Source: Bacillota bacterium
GTDB taxonomy: Bacteria; Bacillota; UBA4882; UBA10575
DNA: 13,992 nucleotides
Direction: 5' to 3'
Assembly (NCBI GenBank): GCA_003511465.1
Contig: DOID01000079.1
Location: 1-13,992, forward strand
Positions 6,245-13,866 of the stretch are shown here, in pieces. The stretch's first letter is position 1; each line of letters opens with the position of its first letter. Made by a program: the position numbers and the translations under genes. The notes below the pieces were generated by a model that saw nothing but the letters and a program-made list of their open reading frames with translations, made no database searches and had not been told where the DNA came from.

Positions 6245-7282
6245 ATGTATAAAAACATATTAGCAAAACTCACCACCAGACAGGACCTGACGGCAGAGGA
6301 AATCGCGGATCTAATTGCCACGATCGCCCGTGACGAGATCACAGATGTGCAGATCAGCGGTTTCCAAGTGGCTCTGCTGATGAAATCACCGACCCTCAGC
6401 GAAACGATGGCGATCGCCCACGCCATGCGCGCCAACTGCGTACAACTGAAGCCAAAGGTCAGCGAGGCGCTGATGGACACCTGCGGCACCGGGGGTGGAC
6501 TTAGTACCTTCAATATCTCAACCGCGACGGCGATTGTCGCGGCGGCGGCGGGCATCCCCGTGGCCAAACACGGCAGTCGTTCCATCTCCAGCCTGTCCGG
6601 TTCCGCCGATGTCTTGGAGGCGCTGGGCGTGAATATCAATTTAACCGCCCTCCAGGCGGAAAAGCTCATTGCGGAGATCGGGATCGCCTTCCTTTATGCG
6701 CCGCTGTTCCACCCGGTAATGTGCAAGGTACTCCCGCCCGAAACTGAGCTAGGCATTAAGACCATTTTCTATACGATCATCGGTCCCTTAATCAACCCCG
6801 CCTTTGCCACCCGCCACATCATGGGCGTATACAAGCTGGAACTGCTGGATACCGTCACCGCGGTCGCCAAAGACTTGGGCTATACCGACGCCCTCTTCGT
6901 ACACGGGCTGGACGGTCTGGACGAAATCTCCCTGATGGGCGCGACCCGCATTAACGAGCTTAGAAACGGGGAGGTCAAGACCTACGAAATTACGCCTGAG
7001 CAATTCGGCCTCAAACGGTGTACCCTTGAGGAGATCAAGACCGGCACGCCGGAGGCTAACGCCCAGTGTATCCGCGAAATCTTCAGTAAGAGGGATACCG
7101 GCCCGCGCCGGGACGCGGTCTTGCTGAATGCGGCGGGCGCGCTGCTGATCGGTAACCGTGTTGCCACTTTTGCGGACGGTATCAAAATGGCGGCAGAACT
7201 GATCGACAGCGGCGCGGCCGCTCATAAGCTGGAAGAACTACAAAAGGCCTCCAACGCCTTTCTTTCGTCCGATGGAAGGTAA
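6245..7282 (+). CDS. trpD: Anthranilate phosphoribosyltransferase, divergent
   Basis: 345 residues. The family joins anthranilate to PRPP giving phosphoribosylanthranilate. ATG at 6245 has AAGGAGG 7 bases upstream, 22 bases after trpA. N-terminal helical domain (1-70), then the PRPP site DTCGTGGGLSTFNIST (78-93), VAKHGSRSISS (106-116), GSADVLEALG, GPLINP (180-185) and metal-binding Asp226-Glu227 in GLDEIS. Differences from classical TrpD (S. solfataricus numbering): the Asp of GTGGD (Asp83) is missing, KHGNR reads KHGSR (Asn109 to Ser), and the anthranilate-contacting Arg164 region reads PPETELGIKTIFY instead of 'VRxxLGIRTIFN'. The fold and most glycine loops are intact, so this looks like a coherent subfamily rather than decay. 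Function as TrpD is supported by the operon. Confidence 0.88.
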   Translation: MYKNILAKLTTRQDLTAEEIADLIATIARDEITDVQISGFQVALLMKSPTLSETMAIAHAMRANCVQLKPKVSEALMDTCGTGGGLSTFNISTATAIVAAAAGIPVAKHGSRSISSLSGSADVLEALGVNINLTALQAEKLIAEIGIAFLYAPLFHPVMCKVLPPETELGIKTIFYTIIGPLINPAFATRHIMGVYKLELLDTVTAVAKDLGYTDALFVHGLDGLDEISLMGATRINELRNGEVKTYEITPEQFGLKRCTLEEIKTGTPEANAQCIREIFSKRDTGPRRDAVLLNAAGALLIGNRVATFADGIKMAAELIDSGAAAHKLEELQKASNAFLSSDGR

Positions 7283-7967
7283 ATTTTCAAGCGCGCTACG
7301 GAGCGCGGCGCAAGCGGGGAAGATCCCGGTCATCGTTGATCTCAAGGCCTATTCACCGAAAGACGGCGACTTATTTCGGGGACGCACCTACTCCGAACTG
7401 GCCCTGACCTTCAAAAACGCAGGTGCGCCTGCGCTGGCCGTAATTACGGAAAGGGAGCACTTTCACGGCTCCCTGGAGGCTTTGCGCCGAGTCGCGGCGG
7501 TCAGCGGTCTGCCTGTCCTGCGTAAGGATTTCATCACTGAGCAAAAAGAGCTTGAAGCTACGGTACAGGCAGGCGCAGCGGCAGTTCTGCTGATCTGCTC
7601 TATGCATAGCCCCACGCGGCTGGAGCGACTGTTCCTCGCTGCCCATGAGCTGGGACTAGAGGTGCTTGTTGAGACCCATACAGCGCAGGAGCTGGAGACC
7701 GCCGCAGCCCTGGGCGCGAAGCTGATCGGGATCAACAACAAAGACATCGGCAAGTTGGAACTGGACGACGGCACGGTATCGAACACCCTCAGCCTCATCG
7801 GGCAAGCGCCTCGTGATGCGTTGATCATAAGCGAAAGCGGCCTCCATACCCGCAGGGACGTCTGTGCCGCCATCGACGCGGGCGCCGACGCCGTGTTAAT
7901 TGGCTCCGCCCTGCTTCAAGCGGAGGATCCTAGGGAATATTTTAAGCTTTTGAGCGCTGGAAGGTAG
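7272..7967 (+). CDS. trpC: Indole-3-glycerol phosphate synthase, short divergent form
   Basis: 231 residues, about 25-30 shorter than usual; the N-terminal cap segment of the TIM barrel is reduced. The ATG overlaps the trpD end by 11 bases and has no clear ribosome binding site, so it probably depends on translational coupling. Catalytic residues compared with S. solfataricus: Lys25 (Lys53), Ser28 (Ser56), Lys85 in LRKDF (Lys110), Glu134 in LVETH (Glu159), Asn155 in GINN (Asn180) and Glu188 in SESG (Glu210) are kept. Glu51 is Asp23 here and Arg182 is Lys157. The VIVDLKAYSPKDGDLFRGR segment replaces the usual 'IAEIKRASPSKG'. Ring closure of CdRP to indole-3-glycerol phosphate is the expected reaction. 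Confidence 0.88.
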   Translation: MEGKFSSALRSAAQAGKIPVIVDLKAYSPKDGDLFRGRTYSELALTFKNAGAPALAVITEREHFHGSLEALRRVAAVSGLPVLRKDFITEQKELEATVQAGAAAVLLICSMHSPTRLERLFLAAHELGLEVLVETHTAQELETAAALGAKLIGINNKDIGKLELDDGTVSNTLSLIGQAPRDALIISESGLHTRRDVCAAIDAGADAVLIGSALLQAEDPREYFKLLSAGR

Positions 7968-7971
7968 AAAC

Positions 7972-8655
7972 ATGACAAAGCTAAAAATCTGTGGATTAAT
8001 GAATGCCTTGGACATCCGGCTTTGTGCAGCCTCCGGCGCTGACATCCTTGGTTTCGTCACCAATTATCCGGTGCCGGTCCCGTGGGGGTTGACTAAGGAG
8101 CAAACCAAAGAACTGCTTGCCTGCGTCCCCAGAACAGTCGAAAGCTGCCTCGTAACCGGCGGTAAGGTGGAGGCGATCTTCTCCCTTGCCGCCCAGCTTC
8201 GCCCTAATTATGTCCAGCTCCATTACAAGGAGGGCTTTGCCGAGACCAGGGATCTGGCAGAAGCCCTCCTGACTTATGGTATTAAAACGATCAAAGCCGT
8301 TCCGGTCCAGGAGGATGGTAGCTGCGAAATGCCGGGGTTCTCCACAGTTACCGCTGCCGTCACCGCGCTGGCAGGCACCAAGATTGCCGCGGTACTGATC
8401 GATTCCCGCTGTGCCGCCGCTCCGGCTTCCCGTTCCCGCCAACTTGACCCTGTTCTCTGTCGCCGCATAGTTCAGATCGCCAAAAAACCAGTGATCCTTT
8501 CCGGAGGCATTACCGGCGATAACCTTGACCGGATCCTAAAAGAGGTAGCTCCTTTTGGCGTTGATATTCTCACCGGTACCGAAGATGCACCCGGGCAAAA
8601 AAACAAGGAGAAGATCGCAAAGATTTGCCGGAGCATCCATGGTTTCCATTACTAA
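7972..8655 (+). CDS. trpF: Phosphoribosylanthranilate isomerase, divergent
   Basis: 227 residues, 4 bases after trpC with GGAAGG before the ATG. The family isomerises phosphoribosylanthranilate to CdRP by Amadori rearrangement. Kept: KICGL with the catalytic Cys7, GADILGFV, VQLH, Asp144 in VLIDS (equal to T. maritima Asp126), and the C-terminal phosphate site ILSGGITGDNL with GVDILTGTE and PGQKNKEKI. Not kept: the 'SPR' or 'KSRR' stretch, replaced by YPVPVPWGL (32-40), and the 'GGTGxxFDW' motif after the aspartate, replaced by a Ser/Arg-rich segment. It is the last trp gene; no terminator follows and its stop overlaps a convergent gene. Confidence 0.87.
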   Translation: MTKLKICGLMNALDIRLCAASGADILGFVTNYPVPVPWGLTKEQTKELLACVPRTVESCLVTGGKVEAIFSLAAQLRPNYVQLHYKEGFAETRDLAEALLTYGIKTIKAVPVQEDGSCEMPGFSTVTAAVTALAGTKIAAVLIDSRCAAAPASRSRQLDPVLCRRIVQIAKKPVILSGGITGDNLDRILKEVAPFGVDILTGTEDAPGQKNKEKIAKICRSIHGFHY

Positions 8656-9308
8656 TCCTTTACTAACGTTAATGGTTCGCTCCTAAATCCTTCCACTGAA
8701 AATTGTGAACCAAAAGAAAGCTTAGGGTCATCAAAATCAGTATAATTTACCCCTCTCACGCTAATGGACACTGAGTCAGTCCCCTCGGGCAATAATATAT
8801 CACTTTCGGCTTTATCGATAATAATTGGTGAAGAGCGCCAATCCATTCCCCCCGTTCCACTGCGATTAACATGAACTATATAGTAATCAGCATCTCCGTT
8901 ATTAAAAGTCAAAGTTAAAGTCGGCTTCTCACGTCGCATCCAAGCCTCTAATGCTTCATCACCACCATCACAACTCAAGTCTGTGACAGTCGCAGGGACG
9001 GTTAATGTCCGCTCAATTATACCAATCGATGTATGGGCGGCCATGAGCCTAACCTCACTTCCCGGTTCAAGACCAGGGATTTTTTCAATTTTATCAGGGT
9101 TATTTAGCACCCCATTTATAAAGATTGCATTTGCTATGTAGTCGCCCGAATATTTTAAATAAGCACGAGCGTAACCTCCGGATCCAGCATCAACGCTAAC
9201 ATACAACCATGGCTTCTCTTCGTAACTGTCGTCGGATCCTCCATCACATCCGGCAATAACCAAGAGACCGATTAAGGATAATATTAGTAAATATCGCTTT
9301 AAGCCCAT
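8652..9308 (-). CDS. Small lipoprotein of unknown function
   Basis: 218 residues with a type II signal peptide: KR, a hydrophobic core and lipobox VIAGC with Cys21 as the lipidation site, so it is anchored outside the membrane. A Gly/Ser/Asp-rich linker is followed by a beta-rich body (KPTLTLTFNNGDADYYIVHV, SDILLPEGTDSVSISVRG) suggesting one or two Ig-like or jelly-roll domains. I do not recognise the family. ATG at 9308 has AAGGAGG 6 bases upstream. It is the third gene of a minus-strand group of exported proteins, 43 bases after its neighbour. The stop TAG (8654-8652) overlaps the trpF stop on the other strand. Confidence 0.75.
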   Translation of the reverse strand: MGLKRYLLILSLIGLLVIAGCDGGSDDSYEEKPWLYVSVDAGSGGYARAYLKYSGDYIANAIFINGVLNNPDKIEKIPGLEPGSEVRLMAAHTSIGIIERTLTVPATVTDLSCDGGDEALEAWMRREKPTLTLTFNNGDADYYIVHVNRSGTGGMDWRSSPIIIDKAESDILLPEGTDSVSISVRGVNYTDFDDPKLSFGSQFSVEGFRSEPLTLVKD

Positions 9309-9351
9309 TATTGTCCTCCTTTTTTTGAATATTATTTTTACATGTTAGGGT

Positions 9352-9945
9352 TTAACCTTCCCCAACTTCAGGTTCTCTGATTACCCCAAAGGCATCGGGG
9401 GTCAGCTCATACTTCCCGGTCAACCAGGAGAAAAGTCCCTGCTTTACCTCTCCGCTCAGCCAGAGCTTGCCGCCAACATACTCCTCGACCATCGCCGAAA
9501 ACGATCCGGAGAGGAAATAGCGTTTCCCTTCCCCGGTTTCCAGAACCAGCCGGTCTTTAGTTTTATGCAAAACGCCGACAATTGGTTGGGATCCGTTAAC
9601 CGCGAGTAATTGATAAGCAGTGACGGTAAAGATCGGGAGGCGATACTCAGAAAGCTTGCCGGTCTGATAGCCTTCCAGCAAAACCCTAGCCCCCTGCAGC
9701 TTCAACAACTCCGCCAGCAACTCGCCCTCTAACTGCACAGCCCCTGGCCTCTCTGCCTTCAAATTGCCTTCAAGACGGCAGATCAACCTGGTAAAGGGTT
9801 CGTTTCCAATTAAGGCCAGTCGGCCGGTGAGCGTCGCCTTTTCTTCCCCGCTATATGCCATGGAAGATATGAAAAGAAGCAGAGTAACCAGGATCAAACC
9901 CGATAGACAATACCGTTTACCAATCGTCTTTCCCTTATCCATCAT
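9352..9945 (-). CDS. Secreted protein of unknown function
   Basis: 197 residues with a cleavable signal peptide: KGKTIGKR, hydrophobic core about 14-28, probable cleavage near residue 32. There is no lipobox cysteine. The body alternates short strands and glycines (ATLTGRLALIG, VQLEGELLAEL, ARVLLEGYQTGKL, RLVLETGEGKRYFLSG, KLWLSGEVKQGLFSWLTGKY), which looks like two beta-barrel (OB-like) repeats; this is a guess from pattern. Tandem ATG codons at 9945 and 9942 follow GAGGTGAG, and the gene begins 1 base after the stop of the zinc-protease lipoprotein, so the two are co-translated. No family recognised. Confidence 0.72.
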   Translation of the reverse strand: MMDKGKTIGKRYCLSGLILVTLLLFISSMAYSGEEKATLTGRLALIGNEPFTRLICRLEGNLKAERPGAVQLEGELLAELLKLQGARVLLEGYQTGKLSEYRLPIFTVTAYQLLAVNGSQPIVGVLHKTKDRLVLETGEGKRYFLSGSFSAMVEEYVGGKLWLSGEVKQGLFSWLTGKYELTPDAFGVIREPEVGEG

Positions 9946-9946
9946 C

Positions 9947-11803
9947 TCACCTCACCCTTTGCAGCTGAAATTGGAGGGACTTAAAACTCGGTTCGCCCGC
10001 AACCGGGAACATCAGCGCTCTGAGTTTGAAATAGGAACTACCATTAATGACAATGCGAATCTTTTTTGTTGAACTAAAACCATCCAATTCGATAAATTGG
10101 CCGGTGGTATCGGGAATGCTAATATCATTCGAGAAAGGTTCAACCGCTAAGGATACTTTTTCTTTATTTTCGTCCACGATATTACTTAGATCTTTTTTGT
10201 AATGATCATAATCGGCAAAATCAGCCTTCACCTCCGGGTGGCACCTTATATACACCGCAGTCAGCCAGCCCCGAAAGAGCGGGGCAAAGGAACTCTCCCC
10301 GGAGACGGAAACCACACTATCCAAGCCGAACTGGTCGGAATGGAGTAACTCTTTGATTTTATCCGTCCCAAAACGATCCACAAAGTAGCGCATAAACATA
10401 TAAGCCGGAGCATAGTCGGCCCATTCACCTCCCCACGTACAAAGAGAATCAGCGGCGGGATTCATTAAATAGGGTATTACCCGCTCTCCATCTAGTAACG
10501 GATTATTCCAATCCATCACCAGATCCTCCGCCACCATGGAGAGGCCTTCATTAATCCAGGTTTCGGTCGCATACTGGTCTAATTGATCATAACTGTCAAT
10601 CTTCATATAGCGGTTGGTGAAATTAATCAGGTGTTGGAGTTCATGGGCCATGGTACTCTTGGTGTTCTCTAGCCAATCCTTGAAGGTAGCTTCTGGATTT
10701 CGATAGGTCGTCAGAAACAGAACCTCTTTTTCATTGGAATACGGAATATCTTCTTTAGGAAATTGGTTTCCCCCATAAAAATATCCAGCGACATATGGAC
10801 CATCAGAATAATGATCCAACTCAGTCAGGAGATAAAAGATCCCGGGATATCCGTCAATATCTGTATACGCAGGAGGAGGGCCAAAAGCCCGCTCTAGCTT
10901 TTCGTAATATCCATTAAATGTCTGCTCTAAGTCTTCAATGTAATATTGAAGCATATTTTCAAATTCTTCATCAACTTCGTCATCCAAGTAAATATAAGTA
11001 AAATCGCTTTTGTCTTTGTCTATTCGCGTTGCGTTCACTTTAACTTCATAATCGTTACCAATTACTTTATAAAATACCTCTTGTGAAGGGGGGTCGGAAG
11101 CTTGGGTCCCAAACCTTATATCCCGCGAGACCCCAAAAGGATCCACTTGCCCAAGTTGCGCCTGGATGACCTCTCGTTCCTTTTCCCGTAGTCTCTCATA
11201 GAAGGCTTCGGTCTCGTCTTCGCCACCGGTCGCCATAGACTTTGTTAAAGGCATGGAATTTAACAGATACTTTTGTGTTTGGATACCATCTTGTTCAACC
11301 GTAAGTTCAGCAAAGGATGTTCCCGGCGTCATACTAGTATTGTACGGGATCAGTAAGAGACGATCGATTTTGTACTGGGCATCGATCGTGACTTCCCCCG
11401 TACCGAAAACCACCGGTAGATCATACACCTTTCTCGGGCCAATCAGGCCTCTACCTAAAGGAATCTGACCTGGTTCATATTCATCTGTTAATAACCAAAA
11501 ATCCCCTGCTTCTGTGAAATTTACCCTCAGTGATACCGAACTGTAACCTTCTGCGGAAAACTCAAGTTCACGTACCCCAATCTTAAAACGTCCGGTCTGA
11601 AACCAACCGGATCCATCTGTCATCGACATTACCTGGCCATCAATCTTAACCGTCGCGCCAACGATTGGTGCCCTCGCCCCCTCGGTGGCATCAATGATCT
11701 GGCCGCTTAAAGTAGCATACTTTACCTCGAATTTGGGTTTGCCACACCCTGATAACACCAGTGACAAGATTATTAATCCGATCCATAATGTTCTCTTTTT
11801 CAT
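9947..11803 (-). CDS. Lipoprotein zinc metallopeptidase, M30 (hyicolysin)-like
   Basis: 618 residues from ATG at 11803; a TTG codon directly before it is also possible, but the ATG sits 8 bases after GAGG. Lipobox VLSGC with Cys20 places it on the outer face of the membrane. Residues ~30-105 form a carboxypeptidase-regulatory-like beta domain (LSGQIIDATEG, APIVGATVKIDGQ, TDGSGWFQTG, ELEFSAEGYSSVSL). The catalytic region has the zinc motif HELQH (387-391) in AHELQHLINF and a likely third ligand Glu419 in TWINEGLSM. The HELQHLIN form is typical of the M30 family. A C-terminal ~100-residue beta segment follows. Predicted role: extracellular protein degradation or processing. First gene of a three-gene exported group. 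Confidence 0.82.
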   Translation of the reverse strand: MKKRTLWIGLIILSLVLSGCGKPKFEVKYATLSGQIIDATEGARAPIVGATVKIDGQVMSMTDGSGWFQTGRFKIGVRELEFSAEGYSSVSLRVNFTEAGDFWLLTDEYEPGQIPLGRGLIGPRKVYDLPVVFGTGEVTIDAQYKIDRLLLIPYNTSMTPGTSFAELTVEQDGIQTQKYLLNSMPLTKSMATGGEDETEAFYERLREKEREVIQAQLGQVDPFGVSRDIRFGTQASDPPSQEVFYKVIGNDYEVKVNATRIDKDKSDFTYIYLDDEVDEEFENMLQYYIEDLEQTFNGYYEKLERAFGPPPAYTDIDGYPGIFYLLTELDHYSDGPYVAGYFYGGNQFPKEDIPYSNEKEVLFLTTYRNPEATFKDWLENTKSTMAHELQHLINFTNRYMKIDSYDQLDQYATETWINEGLSMVAEDLVMDWNNPLLDGERVIPYLMNPAADSLCTWGGEWADYAPAYMFMRYFVDRFGTDKIKELLHSDQFGLDSVVSVSGESSFAPLFRGWLTAVYIRCHPEVKADFADYDHYKKDLSNIVDENKEKVSLAVEPFSNDISIPDTTGQFIELDGFSSTKKIRIVINGSSYFKLRALMFPVAGEPSFKSLQFQLQRVR

Positions 11804-11897
11804 CAATCGCGCCTCTTCTCAATGGAACTTTCCTCGAATGGTTTTTCACCGTAATAAATATTAATTGGAATATTCTACTAATAACAGAAAAACCCTC

Positions 11898-11988
11898 TTA
11901 TTTCTCTTTGATGTTTGTCACGCGACCATCGGTTAGCTCAATAATCTTGGTGGCAAAATTCATTATCCGGGTCGTTGGTGGTGAAAAA
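11898..11988 (-). pseudogene. Frameshifted 3' remnant of an ABC-transporter ATP-binding protein
   Basis: The minus strand encodes FFTTNDP (11988-11968) and, one frame over, RIMNFATKIIELTDGRVTN followed by IKEK and a TAA at 11900-11898. Joined, these resemble the C-terminal end of LolD/MacB-type ABC ATPases ('THDPRIM.FA.RIIEL.DGRI'), with the H-loop His changed to Asn. The frames join if one base is missing near 11967. No start or upstream body exists, because the ilvB terminator lies immediately before it. Non-functional residue of a lost gene. Confidence 0.62.
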
Positions 11989-12006
11989 GCAGAAATTTAA
12001 AGTAAT

Positions 12007-12033
12007 AAAAAAGACCCGCCATCCGGCGGGTCT
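12007..12033 (-). terminator. Rho-independent terminator after ilvB
   Basis: A 9-bp stem (AGACCCGCC at 12012-12020 with GGCGGGTCT at 12025-12033) and 4-base loop are followed on the minus strand by six U residues. It lies 45 bases past the ilvB stop and ends the ilvD-ilvB transcript. Confidence 0.9.
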
Positions 12034-12078
12034 GGTCTACACTAAATTCTGGCTGATCACCTTGGGGACACCTTTCGG

Positions 12079-13758
12079 TCAGTTCCTGATCAGGTCGGAC
12101 TCGCCGACGATCACTTCTTCCAGAGCGGCGCCGGGTGGAACCATCGGCCACACCTTATGATCCCGGTCAATCTCGCAATTGATCACGACGGTCCGATTTA
12201 AGCTTAAGGCTTCTTTGAGTACATTTTCCACGTCTGCTTTGGCCGTCAGGTTATAGCCAACCGCCCCAAAGGCTTCGGCCAGCTTCACAAAGTCGGTCTT
12301 CCGGTCAAGGGTAGTTTGGGAGTAACGCTGATCATAGAACATATTCTGCCACTGCCGAACCATGCCGAGGGCATGATTGTTCATGATCACGACAATAATC
12401 GGTAGTTCGTATTCGACGGCAGTGGCCAGCTCATTTAGGTTCATGCGGAAGCTACCGTCACCGGCAATATTAAAAACCCGCTTCTGGGGACAGGCGATGG
12501 CGGCCCCGATGGCAGCGCCCAGGCCAAAACCCATGGTGCCTAAGCCCCCGGAGGTAATGAGGGATCTGGGTTTGGTGAACTTGTAATGCTGGGCGGTCCA
12601 GATCTGATGCTGCCCCACTTCGGTGGCGATGATGGCATCGCCGCCAGTCAGCTCGGAAATTTTATCGAGAATATATTCCGGGGTTAACTCCCCTTGCACA
12701 GAGTACGGCTGGGGTTGACTCTTCAATGCCATAACATAACTTAGCCACTGGGAACGGTTCTTGGCTTTAATCCCGGTATTGATTTTTCCCAGGACATCCT
12801 TGACATCACCGATGATGTGGTGCTCCACCCGGATATTTTTATTAACTTCTGCCTCATCAATATCGATCTGCAGAATCTTGGCCTTGGGAGCGAACCGGTC
12901 CAGCTTACTGATGACCCGGTCACTGAAACGAGCGCCGACGGCAATCAACAAGTCACACGCGGTCACCGCCAGATTGGAAGCTTTGGTCCCGTGCATCCCA
13001 ATCATCCCGGTGTACAGCTCATGGGTGGCGGGAAAAGCGCCCATCCCCATCAGGCTCAAGGTCACCGGGGAATTAGCATTGACCGCCAGTTGGTACAGCT
13101 CCTGGGCGGCATCGGCGGTAATCACCCCTCCCCCGGCATAAATCACCGGCTTTTCGCTACGATTAATCAGCGCTAAGGCCTGTGCAATGGCCTCATCACC
13201 GACCGCGTAGTTCGGAGGGGATTGACTGATCTTCTGCGGCTCGTATTCGGTCTCCTGGATGGAGACATCCTTGGGGATGTCGATCAGTACCGGGCCGGGC
13301 CGGTCTTGCTTGGCAATTTGAAAGGCCTTTCTGATCGTCTCCGCTAGGTGATCGATATTTCTGACCACATAATTGTGTTTGGTGATCGGCATGGTAATCC
13401 CGGCAATGTCAACTTCCTGGAAGCTATCCTTCCCCAGTAATTGGGAAGGCACATTCCCGGTAATAGCCACCATAGGAATGGAATCCATGTAAGCCGTGGC
13501 AATCCCGGTCACCAGGTTGGTCGCGCCTGGGCCGGAAGTGGCCAGACAGACCCCGACCTTACCTGTCGCCCGTGCATACCCGTCGGCGGCATGGGCTGCC
13601 CCTTGTTCGTGGGAAGTCAAATAATGCCGGATCCGATCCTGAGCCTTGTATAATGAGTCATAGATATTTAAAACCGCGCCGCCGGGAAAGCCAAAGATTG
13701 TGTCAACACCCTGTTCAATCAGGCATTCCACTAAAATATCAGCACCGGTTAAACGCAA
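12079..13758 (-). CDS. ilvB: Acetolactate synthase, large (catalytic) subunit
   Basis: 559 residues, full length. A ThDP enzyme that condenses two pyruvates to acetolactate, or pyruvate with 2-oxobutyrate, in isoleucine, valine and leucine synthesis. Visible: GADILVECLIEQGVDTIFGF, activating Glu51 in SHEQGAAHAADGYAR, the FAD/central domain, and the ThDP-Mg motif GDGSF (433-437) ending in MNN. The start is TTG at 13758, preceded by AAAGGTGG; no ATG or GTG gives the expected N-terminus (usual 'MKLTGAEIL'). It lies 108 bases after ilvD on the same strand. The regulatory subunit gene ilvN does not follow; a terminator does. Confidence 0.95.
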   Translation of the reverse strand: MRLTGADILVECLIEQGVDTIFGFPGGAVLNIYDSLYKAQDRIRHYLTSHEQGAAHAADGYARATGKVGVCLATSGPGATNLVTGIATAYMDSIPMVAITGNVPSQLLGKDSFQEVDIAGITMPITKHNYVVRNIDHLAETIRKAFQIAKQDRPGPVLIDIPKDVSIQETEYEPQKISQSPPNYAVGDEAIAQALALINRSEKPVIYAGGGVITADAAQELYQLAVNANSPVTLSLMGMGAFPATHELYTGMIGMHGTKASNLAVTACDLLIAVGARFSDRVISKLDRFAPKAKILQIDIDEAEVNKNIRVEHHIIGDVKDVLGKINTGIKAKNRSQWLSYVMALKSQPQPYSVQGELTPEYILDKISELTGGDAIIATEVGQHQIWTAQHYKFTKPRSLITSGGLGTMGFGLGAAIGAAIACPQKRVFNIAGDGSFRMNLNELATAVEYELPIIVVIMNNHALGMVRQWQNMFYDQRYSQTTLDRKTDFVKLAEAFGAVGYNLTAKADVENVLKEALSLNRTVVINCEIDRDHKVWPMVPPGAALEEVIVGESDLIRN

Positions 13759-13866
13759 TTCAATCCACCACCTTTTTCTCCCGTTTTAGGACGCATTTTC
13801 TATTGGAACTCCGGACTCCATCAGGCGGGAACAGAAGCTGTGGCGGTAGCCAGGGTAAATGACTAC

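Noticed and set aside
11838..11894. GGTTTTTC/GAAAAACC inverted repeat upstream of the protease lipoprotein
   Set aside because: Short arms about 40 bases apart in AT-rich sequence; easily due to chance and not aligned with a clear promoter.
11963..12151. Minus-strand open frame after ilvB as a possible ilvN
   Set aside because: Its translation is Arg-rich without any ACT-domain pattern, it overlaps ilvB out of frame and it runs through the terminator.
13759..13866. Possible attenuator or T-box between ilvD and ilvB
   Set aside because: No T-box motif, specifier loop or stem with a U-run is visible; only small weak hairpins.
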